The notes under the pieces: generated by a model
The model's database searches: none
What the model saw: the letters and a program-made list of their open reading frames with translations, nothing else
Told to the model about the DNA's origin: nothing
DNA from: Absidia repens
Taxonomy: Eukaryota; Mucoromycota; Mucoromycetes; Mucorales; Cunninghamellaceae
Assembly (NCBI GenBank): GCA_002105175.1
Contig: MCGE01000009.1
Location: 1,426,001 to 1,490,000, forward strand
Reading direction: 5' to 3'
Length of the DNA: 64,000 nt
Shown here: one piece after another, positions 22,911 to 33,796 of the stretch
Layout of the letters: every line of letters starts with the position of its first letter
Position numbering within the stretch: position 1 is the first letter of the stretch
Position numbers and translations under genes: made by a program

Positions 22911-24265
22911 TAATTGATATATAGAAGGTCCTGAAATACACGCAAAGATACAAGTAAGTGATACAATTGGTTACTCTTTTTATTTAATATTCAAACATGT
23001 CATATTTATATCTTTTCTATAGCTAGGTGAGTCATAGTGAAATGGTTACAATTTGGGATAATCTGAAGTGATGTTGGGGAAGTAATTTAGCGGGTGATGA
23101 AGTATGAATAAAATAAGGTATAGGGTAGTACCTGTCAAAATGTCAAAGTGAAAGAAATGCGGAGCGGGGTATAAATAATAAAGATGTGGAAGAAGGGAAA
23201 TAGGTTTGGGTATCACAAATACAACAGGTCCTTTATCTATACAGAGCACTGAATATCTTACTCTTCTGATGTTCAATCTAGTAAGTATTCTATTAATAAG
23301 AGCCAATATTCCGTATCAAAGAGAGAATAGATAGGGAATAACAAGAGAAGGAGAGAAACGCCAACAAACAATATAAAGCAAGTCAAAAAATAATATATAA
23401 AAAAAGGTAGAGAGGGAAAAGGTTGTTTTTTATTTCAAATCGTCAAGATGGAAATACTAAATACTAGAATAAAGAATGAGTTGGGGAGTTACTGGTGTCG
23501 CTAATTCAAGTAGTGTAAAAATAAAATAGAAACAATAATATAAAAGTATTGGGAACTGAAACAATGCAAATAGAATAAGTAACAAAAAACAGGGAACTAG
23601 GTCGATGTAGTAAATGAAGATGAGCTAAAAGATGGGAACTGAGACAATGTCAAAATGAATGAATGGGAAAAGGTGAGAAGAGAAAAGGAAAAAGGAAAAG
23701 AAATAAAAATAAAGGTTCGCGACCAAAATAAATAGAATTCAAAACCAGCAGTCTGTCAGTAGAGAGCCAATCACCGTCCAACAAATACGGGCCGAATGAT
23801 ATTGCTTCTCCACTTGACCGCAAAATACATATCACCTTCCAATTTGTCAAGCTGAGACGTATGGTATTTAAGCTTGATTATTCGTTCTTCTTGTCTTCTT
23901 CTTCGTTCTTGCGTCTTCTTTCTTCTTTACAATTTATCCAATCAACGATTCTGTTCGTGTTCGTACTGTTTTGAATAATTGTTGTATAAAGGGGAGGCAG
24001 TCTTGCGGTTGACAGAGTTAATAATAAAAATAAAATACCAGAAAAAGCTTGAGTTTATTAGAATCGACCGTCCATCTGTCATAAATAATCGAGATTAGAG
24101 CGGCGATCTGTAAAAATAAAATAAATAAAACGATAAACATCGACTAAAATAAATAAATAAATAAAAGAATATAAAGAATAAAGGATAAAAACTAAGTGAC
24201 GATAATAAATATAAATGTATATACTAAATATAAAGATAAACTAAAGAAATAAAAAGAGACAAGGT
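22911..24265. other. left-arm stretch without a gene
   Basis: AT-rich and purine-rich on the plus strand, with AAAATAAA-type runs. Part of it (23215-23310) is related to 53930-54115 outside the palindrome. A TATTTAAGCTTGATTATTCG segment near 23870 followed by a CTTCTT-rich run looks like a promoter/U3 fragment of an LTR, but no element boundary could be set. Mirror at 47430-48790. Confidence 0.4.
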
Positions 24266-24269
24266 CCGT

Positions 24270-24974
24270 TCAGGAAAATGGAGGGATTGGTTCATATACC
24301 ACTACGCAACGTATCAAAACTGAGAGGCTAGAGTGATAAAAGAATTGGAAGTTGTCAATTGTCTGATCGATCTCAACAGAACCACCTGCAATCGTTAAAT
24401 ACACACCTGATGAAGGAATGGGTAAAGGTAAAAAAATGGAGGAAGAGGGAGATTGGTGTTCGTAATTGTCGTACTTTCGGTGTAATGCTTCGATACGTCT
24501 TGCGGTGTCACCGGCAGTTTTCATAGTCTTGAATGGTCCTTTGGATTCCACTTCGTAAGCGATGGAAGGGTGTAGGGCCCGAAGGAAACGTCTGATGTGC
24601 AGTCGTTCGTCGACGATTTCCAATTTGTTATACAATTCAGATAGTGCAAGAATCAGATCGTCCACAGATTGTTTTTCACCTTGTTTGTAATTTTCCATTA
24701 TGTCCCATAGTTCGTCGTTGTTTGAGTCGGAGGGTGTATATTGTTTCTTGAATTCCTTGACGAATTGGTCCCAGTTTGTGATGTTGTCTTCGTTTGCCTC
24801 CCACCATCTGACTGCCTTTCCCCGTAGATGGGTGATTGCCATGAGTATAGCTTCGTCATCGGTCATTTTAATCGTTTTGCGGATTCTGTCCAAGGTTTTG
24901 ATCCAATTGGCAGGCATGTTTCTAGAAAATGTGTCCGGCTCCCCAATGAAGTGGGCAGCTTTTGAATCGTTCAT
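24270..24974 (-). pseudogene. Ty3/gypsy-type gag fragment between direct repeats, left-arm copy
   Basis: From an ATG at 24972-24974 the frame shows a retrotransposon Gag capsid-like block: FIGEPDTFSRNMPANWIKTL, HLRGKAVRWWEAN, WDQFVKEFKKQYTP, and LRALHPSIAYEVESKGP. There is no CCHC zinc knuckle, protease or polymerase after it. A direct repeat of about 135 bp (24321-24455 and 25029-25162, about four differences) flanks it and supplies the N- and C-terminal codons of the longer open frame. This recalls gag-only miniature elements, but the repeats lack canonical TG...CA ends. Identical in the right arm. Confidence 0.6.
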
Positions 24975-25659
24975 TTCACTTGTAGCGTCAGAGTTCTTGG
25001 TAAATAGTCCCCTGGTAGTCTCACCAGTTTGAGAGGCTAGAGTGATAAAAAAATTGGAAGTTGTCAATTGTCTGATCGATCTCTACAGAACCACCTGCAA
25101 TCGTTAAATACACACCTGATGAAGGGATGGGTAAAGGTAAAAAAATGGAGGAAGAGAGAGTTGTTTTTTTTATTAAAAAGATTGTTCCAGCTATTTATCC
25201 TAACTATCATTGCCTTCGTCACATACACGCATACACTCTATTCTAGTGGAACTAATACTATCATTGAATAGGGGAATAAACGTGAACGAACATATCATGA
25301 ACAGTATGGTTGTCGATGGGGGGGCAGTTCATAATTGTGGTGAGGGTGGTGACATTATGTAACGATAATGGTGTACAGGTGAGTAGCGAGGTCGTGCATA
25401 GAGGGAAACAAAGTAGAAAAAGGAAGGGGGAAGAATGAGGGGAATGAGGGGAATGAGAATAAAAAAAAAGAAAAGCGAAAGAAAAAGGAGTCAAAAAAAA
25501 TAAAAAAAAAGAAAAGCGAAAGAAAAAGGAGTCAAAAAAAAATAAAAAAAAATAAAAAAAGGAAGGACGGGGGAATAAGATAACCAATGAGAAAGCGAGC
25601 GGGGATCAAAATGGTAAAGTGGGGAATATATACTACATTTCGATTTCGCAAAAACATAT

Positions 25660-25731
25660 GGTTGCATGGTCTAATGGCTATGACTCCAGACTTTGAATCT
25701 GGCAGCCCGAGTTCGATTCTCGGTGCGACCT
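25660..25731 (+). tRNA. tRNA-Gln (anticodon TTG), left-arm copy
   Basis: The cloverleaf folds by eye. The acceptor stem GGTTGCA pairs with TGCGACC (one G-U), with discriminator T. The anticodon stem CCAGA/TCTGG encloses the loop CTTTGAA, giving anticodon TTG, which reads CAA. The T arm is CCGAG-TTCGATT-CTCGG, with the internal B-box GTTCGATTC. No intron. The A-box lies in TGGTCTAATGGCTATGAC. It differs from its right-arm partner at one D-arm base (C here, T there). Confidence 0.95.
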
Positions 25732-25844
25732 TCATCTTTTGTCCACACGACACATGTCGGTTAACTTTTTGTCTTTTCTCTCAAATGTTGGGCTCTGTTG
25801 CGGCTAAATTTGTGATTTTAGTCCAACTGGATTGTTTTTGTAGG

Positions 25845-26751
25845 TGTTACGGCTATTTTTGAGTTTATATAATAAAAGTGTGTACCAAATATATGTGGTT
25901 TGTTTAGTTTATATGAACCGCAACGAAGAAAAGTTAACCTTTTTGTTGAATTTCAGTTATATTTTACACCAAATGGGTAGTGTATAAGTGTTTGCTAGTT
26001 GTTGCTTGAATGGATTTGGTAGTGAGGGTCAAAAAATGTTTTCCCCTGAATCGGAATTTGAAATGTACTTTTTTGTTTACTTGACTTGTAGTCTTGAAAA
26101 ATAGAGAGCACCAAATGTTTTATTTGATATAAGTAAAAAGTACCAGATATGTTATTGGTAGTAAGTAGTGAGCACCAGAACTTTTATAGATAAAGTCCAA
26201 CTTGAAAGAAGTTTATAAGAAATAAACTTGAAAAAAATAAAAGATATTGACCAGTAGGGTTCAATATAGTAAATCAATAGTGTATATATGAAGATATATA
26301 GCACTGCCAAACAAAATAAAAGTACTAAGACTTGAGATTGGTTTTAAAAAAAACCTTTTATTGAGAGAATTTATAAATAAAAATTAACTGAAGAAGAAGA
26401 GTACAAATAGGAATTTCTTCCTATTTATACATTTTCTTTAAACAACTGGGAATGAATTCCCAGTTAATAAACAATAAAAAAGAACTAAAAACGATAAAAA
26501 AAAGGACGAAAAAGAAGTTAAAAAAATGATAAAAAAACGTTAAAAAAAAGGATAAAAAAGAAGCTAAAAAAAAGCTAAAAAAAGATGAAAAAAGAATAAA
26601 AAAAAGTTGCAAAAAACAACGGAGAAAAAGAAGGGGTCAAAAAACAAAAATAAACGACCCAGCAGAGTCACAAAACAATCCTTAATTTTGAGCCCAGTTG
26701 AGCAATTCATCGATATCAAATAATTTTTCTAGACTGAAGTCATCGCTGACA
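25845..26751 (-). repeat. LTR (3' LTR in the element's sense)
   Basis: 907 bp. The last 70 bp (26682-26751) are also the 3' end of the accessory ORF. It contains GTAGTGAGCACCAG and GTCCAACTTGAAAG blocks shared with older LTR relics nearby. Confidence 0.9.
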
Positions 26752-27107
26752 TGCGCCGGCCCCGCTTCAATCTGGCCCAGATTGAGCCATGTGTCCTTGA
26801 CCTTGACCTTCTTCCATACATTCGTTATACTTCTGCGATCACCTAGATTCTTCAGTTGTCTCCTGACCATGGTGCCGGCTTTCGTTAGATATGTTCTTCT
26901 TTCTTCCATGGTGTCTGGCTTGTTCAGCTTATGGTGTATAAGGTCCAGTAATGTTGGTACCAGGTACGTTAGTAAGCACTTTTCTTTAGCCCAATTGGCT
27001 TGCTTTTCTGTAAATTGGTACTCCAGGAAGGTGTTAAAATGTTCTCTTGTCATGGTACTTAAGTATAACTCCATGTCTTCAGAGGTATGGTTCCAGTTGG
27101 ATTGCAT
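26682..27107 (-). CDS. accessory ORF downstream of integrase (141 aa), unknown
   Basis: ATG at 27105-27107, intact to a stop at 26682 inside the LTR. The product is hydrophilic, helical and charged (ELYLSTMTREHFNTFLEYQF, EKCLLTYLVPTLLDLIHHKL) with an acidic C-terminus (SDDFSLEKLFDIDELLNWAQ). It has no transmembrane segment or signal peptide, so it is not envelope-like. I do not recognise it. About 23 C-terminal residues are encoded by the LTR itself. It is intact while pol is broken. Confidence 0.55.
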   Translation of the reverse strand: MQSNWNHTSEDMELYLSTMTREHFNTFLEYQFTEKQANWAKEKCLLTYLVPTLLDLIHHKLNKPDTMEERRTYLTKAGTMVRRQLKNLGDRRSITNVWKKVKVKDTWLNLGQIEAGPAHVSDDFSLEKLFDIDELLNWAQN

Positions 27108-27185
27108 GTTGGGATGTTTTTTATAAAAAGGTTTTGTGGTTATTGTGAGTATCGTTTTCGAGGGTTAAAAATGTGTCTCTTTATA

Positions 27186-27217
<32 letters not shown>

Positions 27218-27218
27218 G

Positions 27219-28372
27219 TTAGTATAAATGGGATCCCCATGCTTTTAGAGCTTGGTTATTGTAGAATACATCAGGTACATGATAAAGCTTCAATCGATTT
27301 CCGTGCATGACTTTTACTTGTGCATTATCAGTATTATATTCTTTGATAGTGTATGTTCCCTTTTTGTGAACCTGGTGTATTATATATAGTCCTTCCCAAT
27401 TATCAGAAATTTTTCCAGACCATGAGTTTGGTTTGATACCTGTGTATAAGGTCACCATATCTCCTAGTTTGAATGGTGGTTTCCACTGTCTATGTACTGC
27501 CATTACTTTTTTTTCTACAGCTTTTCTTTGACTCTCTTGTGATTTCTTTATCATTTCCGCTGCATCTTCCCTTACTCTTTCCAAAGTTTTCACCTCCGTA
27601 TTTGCTCGGATGTTCCATTGTCGTGAAAGGATGCATTATCTATCCTCAAAGGTTCTTGCATTTGGTTATCATAGGCGTTCTACATTCATGCCCATATGTG
27701 AGATAGAATGGTGAATAACCGGTTGATGCTTGTTTAATGGTTCGATATGCGAAAAGTGCTGCTGGCAAATATTCATCCCAATTTGGTTTTTCATTCTTAT
27801 CTAATTTTTTTATAAGGGATCCTAAGGTTGAATTTAGTCGTTCGATTAATCCATTTGCTTGGGAATTTCCCACTGTAATAGTTTTATGGTGTATATTGTA
27901 TTGAAAACAAACTGAGTGAATCAATTTACTGATCATTGGTTTCCCATTGTCGGTTATTAAAATGTGCATTGTTCCAAATCGTGTAATTATGTCGTAAATA
28001 AATAAAGCGATTTCTGCTGAGGTTTGATATTTTAGTGCTTTGGCTTCTAACCCATTTCGTAAGATAGTCGATTGCTGCTACAATGTATCTAAATCCATTT
28101 TTGGATGTTGGTACATGCTTTACATCAATCGCCCATTGGTGAAATGGTTTTGATTTGACAGGTATGGGATTCAAAAGTTCGTTAAAGGGTTTTGGACCTG
28201 CAGTTTGACAGCGTTTACATTTTTTCACGTAATCCTGCACATCTTTAGCCATTGAGGGCCAGTAGTAAGTATTTGTTATCTTGAACAATGTATTGTGATA
28301 TCCCATATGTCCTCCTAAAGGATGTTGATGGTGCATGTACATTGCTTCCTTCGCTTGATCCGGATTTAACAC
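27219..28372 (-). pseudogene. retrotransposon integrase, frameshifted
   Basis: Three overlapping frames. 27926-28372 has the zinc-binding HHCC (H-x-H region HHQHPLGGH, then CKRCQ) and the first catalytic aspartate (HQWAIDVKH). 27646-27969 has ITDNGKPM and GLIERLN, the second Asp and the Glu. 27219-27593 has the C-terminal SH3-like segment (KLGDMVTLYTG). The joins need frame changes near 27960 and 27600, so no single product is possible. Confidence 0.8.
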
Positions 28373-28559
28373 TTGTCGTAGTGTTTGTTGATGTATATTG
28401 TAAAAATATAGTTGATTTTCTTTTACTATGAATTTGTTTGAATTTCGGAGTAGGAAGTTCCGTTCCTTCTTTGTGATATTTAGAGGTAACTTTAGATTGG
28501 TGAGGTATTCTTTAAATTGTCGATCTGTGTATATCCATTGTTGTATTGTTGTTATTTTG

Positions 28560-28635
28560 GTTCTCCTGCGTCAATTTCCATCCTACCCTCTTCTTTTTTT
28601 TTGATAAGCTTGCATTTTTTTTTTTGATAAGCTTG

Positions 28636-28695
<60 letters not shown>

Positions 28696-28730
28696 CTTGC
28701 ATTTTTTTTTTTTTGATAAGCTAGCATATT
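28560..28730. repeat. poly-T / GATAAGCTTGCA repeat inside pol
   Basis: Runs of T (the longest about 55 nt, 28638-28692) separated by GATAAGCTTGCA or close variants, four times. It lies between RNase H and integrase and interrupts coding sequence. Confidence 0.6.
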
Positions 28731-29112
28731 AGTATCCGAGTCTACTCATAAAATCGACTGCTTGATGTAGCTTTCCCGATTTATACCGTAGTTCAAATTT
28801 ATAGTCTGTTAAATATTGAACCCATCTTGCCACAATACCAGTTATCTTTGGAGACTCAATAATCCATTTCAGGGGTTGGTGATCCGTAATCACTGTAAAT
28901 TTTTCCCCAAGCAGGTAGGGTCTAAATTGTTGTACGGCAAATACTAGCGCTAAACATTCCAATTTACTTGCTCCATAATTTTTTTCTGCTGGTCGTAATC
29001 CTCTACTTGAGAATATTATGGGATGTTCTTTTCCTTCCTCATCGTACTGGCTTAATATTGCTCCTAAACCTAATTTACTTCCATCGCAGTGAACAAAAAA
29101 TTCCCGTTTCAA
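28729..29112 (-). pseudogene. retrotransposon RNase H domain
   Basis: Typical Ty3 RNase H: HCDGSKLGLGAILSQ with the first catalytic Asp, then KNYGASKLECLALVFAVQQF (Glu), FTVITDHQPLKW (Asp) and the end AVDFMSRLGY. It begins out of frame with the upstream RT. Confidence 0.8.
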
Positions 29113-29202
29113 AGTTGGGTCTTTTCAATATTGGAGCTGTGGTGAGCTTTTCCTTTCAAGGTTTCGAAAGATTCAGTTTCCTCTATTCCCCATTTTTTTC
29201 TT

Positions 29203-30155
29203 TCATTCTTCGTTTGATTGTGTAATGGTCTTGCTATTTTTGCGAAATCTTTTATAAATCGTCTGTAGTATGAAGTTAAAACCAATAAATCCTCGAACTT
29301 GCTTGACTGTCGTTGGTATTGGATAATCCTTCACTTTCTTGATCTTCTCGTTATCGGTCTTTATTCCTTCGTTGGTAATTATGTATCCCAAGAACTTGAT
29401 TTCTTTCTAAAGAATGTACATTTTTCTACATTGAAGACTAATCCTCCCTTTCTGGTGAATCGAAATAGTTGTTCCAAATCCAATAGGTGCTGATCGTTAT
29501 TTTTGAATGCACATTTAAGTCATCTATGAATGCGACGAGACACTTATGTAATAAACTTTGGTAACATAAGTCTATTAATCTTTGGAAACAGGCTGGCGAT
29601 CCCTTCAATCCCATGGGTAAGGTAATATATTCGTAAACTCCGAATTTTGTCGTAAAACCTGTCAAGTGCTTGCTATTTTCTTTTAGTGGTACTTGGTGAA
29701 ATCCTGATCTTAAATCTAAGGCTGAGAAAATTTGTGAGTCGCCTAGCTCATCTATTAAATCGTCTATTCTTGGTAGTGGATAAGGATCATCCCTGGTTTG
29801 TAGATTTAATTTTCGATAATCAACGACCATCCGATATTCACCGTTTTTCTTTTTAACCAAAATGATAGGTGAAGTGTATGGCGTATTTGATGGTTTTATA
29901 ATTCCAATTTACATAACTTGTCCAATTCATTTTTTAAATGTTCTGATTCTTCTGGACTTATGCGATATGCCTATGCCGTATAGGGGTGACTTCCTTTTCC
30001 AGCACAATTTCATGCTCCGTCAATTTTGTTAATCCCATTTTATCATTATTCCAATCAAATATATCTTGGTAATGTTGAATCAATTTGTAAAATTTTCTTT
30101 TTTGTTCCGTGGTTATGTCACCCATTTGTAGTTTTCCTTCTATATTTGGATCCAA
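29203..30155 (-). pseudogene. retrotransposon reverse transcriptase, frameshifted
   Basis: Pieces in order: 29958-30155 (pre-RT, QHYQDIFDWNNDKMGLT), 29438-29860 (YRMVVDYRKLN, PYPLPRIDDLID, FSALDLRSGFHQVPL, catalytic FIDDL) and 29203-29391 (FLGYIITNEGIK, thumb). Translating across the breaks shows one-base losses or gains, for example in an A tract just after FIDDLNVHSK and in the T tract before the SYYRRFIKDF-type segment. Non-functional as read. Confidence 0.8.
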
Positions 30156-30264
30156 TTTTATTTGTTCCCCATCGTCATTTTCAAAAATAGATTGGAATGG
30201 TTCTTCAGAGTTCCAATTTTTAGTTCGTAGGCAAAATACTCCACTATGTCTTGATTTCCAGTGG

Positions 30265-31215
30265 TTAAGACTTGACTACGAAATTCTCCAATTGTCTGTT
30301 CAGGAGTATCATCATGTCGTCTTCCGTTTGATTGATGATTTTTATTGTATTTTCTTTACTGGGGCTGGCTATTAAGTCTACTAATGGTTGATATGTATAT
30401 GATGCCTCATGATTGTCGGGATTTAAAGTAATGCAACATGCTGCATAAGGTGGTATAGTTAAACCAGGATCCTGTGTGGAAATTGTTAGTGTATTTTCTA
30501 TTCTATTTTCTGTTACCATTATATTTTGATCTTGACAATCCATTATATAAAGGTCTTCATCTGTTTCTGATTCAGATTCTGATTCAGATTTTTCATCATG
30601 CTCCCATTCTTCTGGTTCAGTTTCTTCATCTGTTAAACTATCCTCGGATTCATCTTGAGACCAGCTAGCTTCCTCTTCATTTTGCCTGTATTGTACATGA
30701 CTTGTTTTTATTGGTATAACCTTTTTGTCTGTTGGTTTGACAAAAGTTATAGGTATTTTATGTCTGTTCCGCTTGTAAGTTAATTTTAAATACCCTGTTT
30801 TGAAGTCGATAATTGCTTGCGCATGGCTCAACCAATTATTTCCCAAGATAAAATGTGCGGGACACCTTGGAATTACTTCTATATTTGATGGTATGATGAT
30901 TTCATTTCCTACATTTACAGGTACGTCTTGTATCATTCCAAGAGTGGGTTGTTTGTTCCCATTCCCGAGTGTAAATACACTGTTTGAAGGTGCATCTATT
31001 TCTAGATCCAAAGCTTTCATCATGCTTCTTGACATGCATGACCTGGAAGCGCCGCAGTCAACTAGTCCCTTTATTTTTTTGTCTCCAATTTGAAATTCAG
31101 CATAAACAGCCGTGGTGATTACATCGTTTTCTTCCATGGTATTCATTATGATATCGTTTTCAGCATCCTCCAAAGGAATTCGCTTGTGCCTCTGTTTCCT
31201 ACATGCATTTATCAA
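30265..31215 (-). pseudogene. retrotransposon aspartic protease region
   Basis: Contains a retropepsin-like active site, GLVDCGASRSCMS (D-C-G-A variant of D-S/T-G-A), and the flap/second strand region with HFILGNNWL. A long acidic linker follows (EEEASWSQDESEDSLTDEET). No ATG at the start of the open frame, so it was presumably made as a Gag-Pol fusion. It ends at a stop before RT. Confidence 0.7.
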
Positions 31216-31761
31216 TTTATACCTGAGTGGAGGAGCTATTTTAACAAGTCGCCGATTTCTATACTTGCTTTTTGTTGAAGTACATCTCTCACAATATCGT
31301 ATTCAATTTGTGGTGGTGAGTACTTTCTTCGATTTTTTCCAGGTTTTTTATCATGGTTTTTAGGAGTGTCTTGGTTTTCAGGGTGACTTGTAAAATTGAT
31401 TCCCCGATTTCTGGATCCATTTCTATTTCCATTTGTTGTGGAATATTTTTTTTGATTTCTTGATTATTTGATCCTGATGTTGTATAATGTTTTTATTTCC
31501 CCTTTTTTTTTTCTGCAGGCTTTGCAATGGTTTTTCTATCTGGGACGTTTGCTGATTTGACTTCCGGTGGTTTGTTTGATCGATTTGCCGCAGCTACATA
31601 AAAATCTTGTTTCATTCGCTTTGGATATTCTTCTTCGTCTTCCATTAATAAAATATTCAAATCATCTTGTGATTTCAGATTGTTTTTTTGTTGGATGTAC
31701 ATTTATATTGTGATTTTGTACGTTGATGGATTTTGATGTTGAGAAGCCAATTGACCATCAT

Positions 31762-32805
31762 TTACAATTGGCTGTTGAAGTTTTTTGAAGGTTGATGGTT
31801 TTGTTGTTCTCCTTGAGGAGCTTGGGGATAGGTTTCATTGTTCCTTTGATGATATCCATTTTCACGGGGTCGATAATCATTCTGTCTTTGATTTCCAAAT
31901 TGGTGGTTTCTATTTGATTGTCCTTGATATCTATTATACCGATTTCCTTGATATCGATTTTGTTGATAATTTTGTTCATGATTTCTTTCTTCTCGTAAGA
32001 CTTCACGAATGGTTTCCTTTAAATTTACTGTCTCTTGTGGTTTTTCTGTTTTTGATTTTTCGTTCATGATATTGCTTCCGGTCTTCATTTTTTCGGCTAC
32101 CAGAGATGCAAGTTTCTCCATGAATCCTTCTTCCTCATCAACTCCTGCAGATTCCATAACGTTTAAATTGGTAGGATGTACCATAGGTACACTCCTTGCA
32201 AAATCAAAAGTCTTCATTTTTTTGAAATTGCTTTTTACTCCAACTTGATTTTGATTTTCTGATCGATAAGCCTTCCACCAATCTTCGGAATGTTTTTTCC
32301 ATTCAGTTAAAGTGGTAGCTCCAAAGGCTAAACAATGTGCTCTAATGGGAGCAAGCAAACCTGTTCTGAATCTATTCAGTAATACTGCTTCATCGGTACT
32401 TTCAGCCAATTTTGCGGCTGTTCTCAATCGAGTGTAATAGGTTTGGGGTCTTTCGTCTGCCTCTTGAACTGTGTCATTATAAGCGAAGTTATATTGTTGA
32501 ATCAGTTCACTTGTAATATATTGCTTTTTTAATGTTTCCATTGCTTTATGGTATGAAATTGGTTCCTTAAGTGAGTCATACCAGTCTTCCATGAAAGCTT
32601 CAGCTTCTCCATATAAAAGAGAATTAAGTATAATAACCTTGCGGTCATCAGAGCCAATATTTGTCAACGCAAAGTAGTTATCCAATAGTTTTTTGAATTG
32701 TCGGAAGTCTTCACCTTCCTTAGCGGAAAAGGTGATTACACGGGGCTTGAGTCCTTTAAGATTTTGCTCGGGTGAGCTTGCCAACACAGTGTGTTCTTGA
32801 TCCAT
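31762..32805 (-). CDS. retrotransposon Gag (347 aa)
   Basis: ATG at 32803-32805, 82 bp inside the 5' LTR. The capsid-like region is FRQFKKLLDNYFALTNIGSD through LLNRFRTGLLAPIRAHCLAF. The C-terminal third is N/Q/R/Y-rich and basic (NRYQGNRYNRYQGQSN) without a CCHC knuckle. It ends at a stop at 31762; a further short frame (31493-31702) continues in another phase toward pol. It is distinct from the gag fragments at 24270 and 46723. Confidence 0.75.
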   Translation of the reverse strand: MDQEHTVLASSPEQNLKGLKPRVITFSAKEGEDFRQFKKLLDNYFALTNIGSDDRKVIILNSLLYGEAEAFMEDWYDSLKEPISYHKAMETLKKQYITSELIQQYNFAYNDTVQEADERPQTYYTRLRTAAKLAESTDEAVLLNRFRTGLLAPIRAHCLAFGATTLTEWKKHSEDWWKAYRSENQNQVGVKSNFKKMKTFDFARSVPMVHPTNLNVMESAGVDEEEGFMEKLASLVAEKMKTGSNIMNEKSKTEKPQETVNLKETIREVLREERNHEQNYQQNRYQGNRYNRYQGQSNRNHQFGNQRQNDYRPRENGYHQRNNETYPQAPQGEQQNHQPSKNFNSQL

Positions 32806-32887
32806 GTTTGAATTGTTCTTGATGATTTTCAGTTTATTTGTTTAAAAATTTTTTTTTTTTGATATCCCCTGTAGTGAGCACCAAATA

Positions 32888-33796
32888 TGTTACGGCTATT
32901 TTTGAGTTTATATAATAAAAGTGTGTACCAAATATATGTGGTTTGTTTAGTTTATATGAACCGCAACGAAGAAAAGTTAACCTTTTTGTTGAATTTCAGT
33001 TATATTTTACACCAAATGGGTAGTGTATAAGTGTTTGCTAGTTGTTGCTTGAATGGATTTGGTAGTGAGGGTCAAAAAATGTTTTCCCCTGAATCGGAAT
33101 TTGAAATGTACTTTTTTGTTTACTTGACTTGTAGTCTTGAAAAATAGAGAGCACCAAATGTTTTATTTGATATAAGTAAAAAGTACCAGATATGTTATTG
33201 GTAGTAAGTAGTGAGCACCAGAACTTTTATAGATAAAGTCCAACTTGAAAGAAGTTTATAAGAAATAAACTTGAAAAAAATAAAAGATATTGACCAGTAG
33301 GGTTCAATATAGTAAATCAATAGTGTATATATGAAGATATATAGCACTGCCAAACAAAATAAAAGTACTAAGACTTGAGATTGGTTTTAAAAAAAACCTT
33401 TTATTGAGAGAATTTATAAATAAAAATTAACTGAAGAAGAAGAGTACAAATAGGAATTTCTTCCTATTTATACATTTTCTTTAAACAACTGGGAATGAAT
33501 TCCCAGTTAATAAACAATAAAAAAGAACTAAAAAACGATAAAAAAAAGGACGAAAAAGAAGTTAAAAAAATGATAAAAAAACGTTAAAAAAAAGGATAAA
33601 AAAGAAGCTAAAAAAAAGCTAAAAAAAGATGAAAAAAAGAATAAAAAAAAGTTGCAAAAAACAACGGAGAAAAAGAAGGGGTCAAAAAACAAAAATAAAC
33701 GACCCAGCAGAGTCACAAAACAATCCTTAATTTTGAGCCCAGTTGAGCAATTCATCGATATCAAATAATTTTTCTAGACTGAAGTCATCGCTGACA
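32888..33796 (-). repeat. LTR (5' LTR in the element's sense)
   Basis: 909 bp, same as 25845-26751 apart from two one-base A-tract length differences. Directly inside it the minus strand reads TATTTGGTGCTCACTACAGG, so a TGG-type primer-binding site is plausible at TGGTGCTCACTAC. Confidence 0.9.

Larger units (their letters stand above)
25845..33796 (-). mobile_element. Ty3/gypsy LTR retrotransposon, 7952 bp, transcribed on the minus strand
   Basis: LTRs are 25845-26751 (907 bp) and 32888-33796 (909 bp), starting TGTTACGGC and ending GCTGACA on the plus strand. TAGG is duplicated on both sides (25841-25844, 33797-33800). The LTRs differ only by two single-A indels in A tracts. The order on the minus strand is gag, protease, reverse transcriptase, RNase H, integrase, which places it in Ty3/gypsy, followed by an extra ORF. 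Pol is interrupted by several one-base frameshifts. The right arm lacks the element. Confidence 0.93.

Noticed and set aside
24270..24460. 135-bp direct repeats as true LTRs
   Set aside because: They lack TG...CA ends, a primer-binding site and a visible target duplication, so they are reported only as direct repeats.
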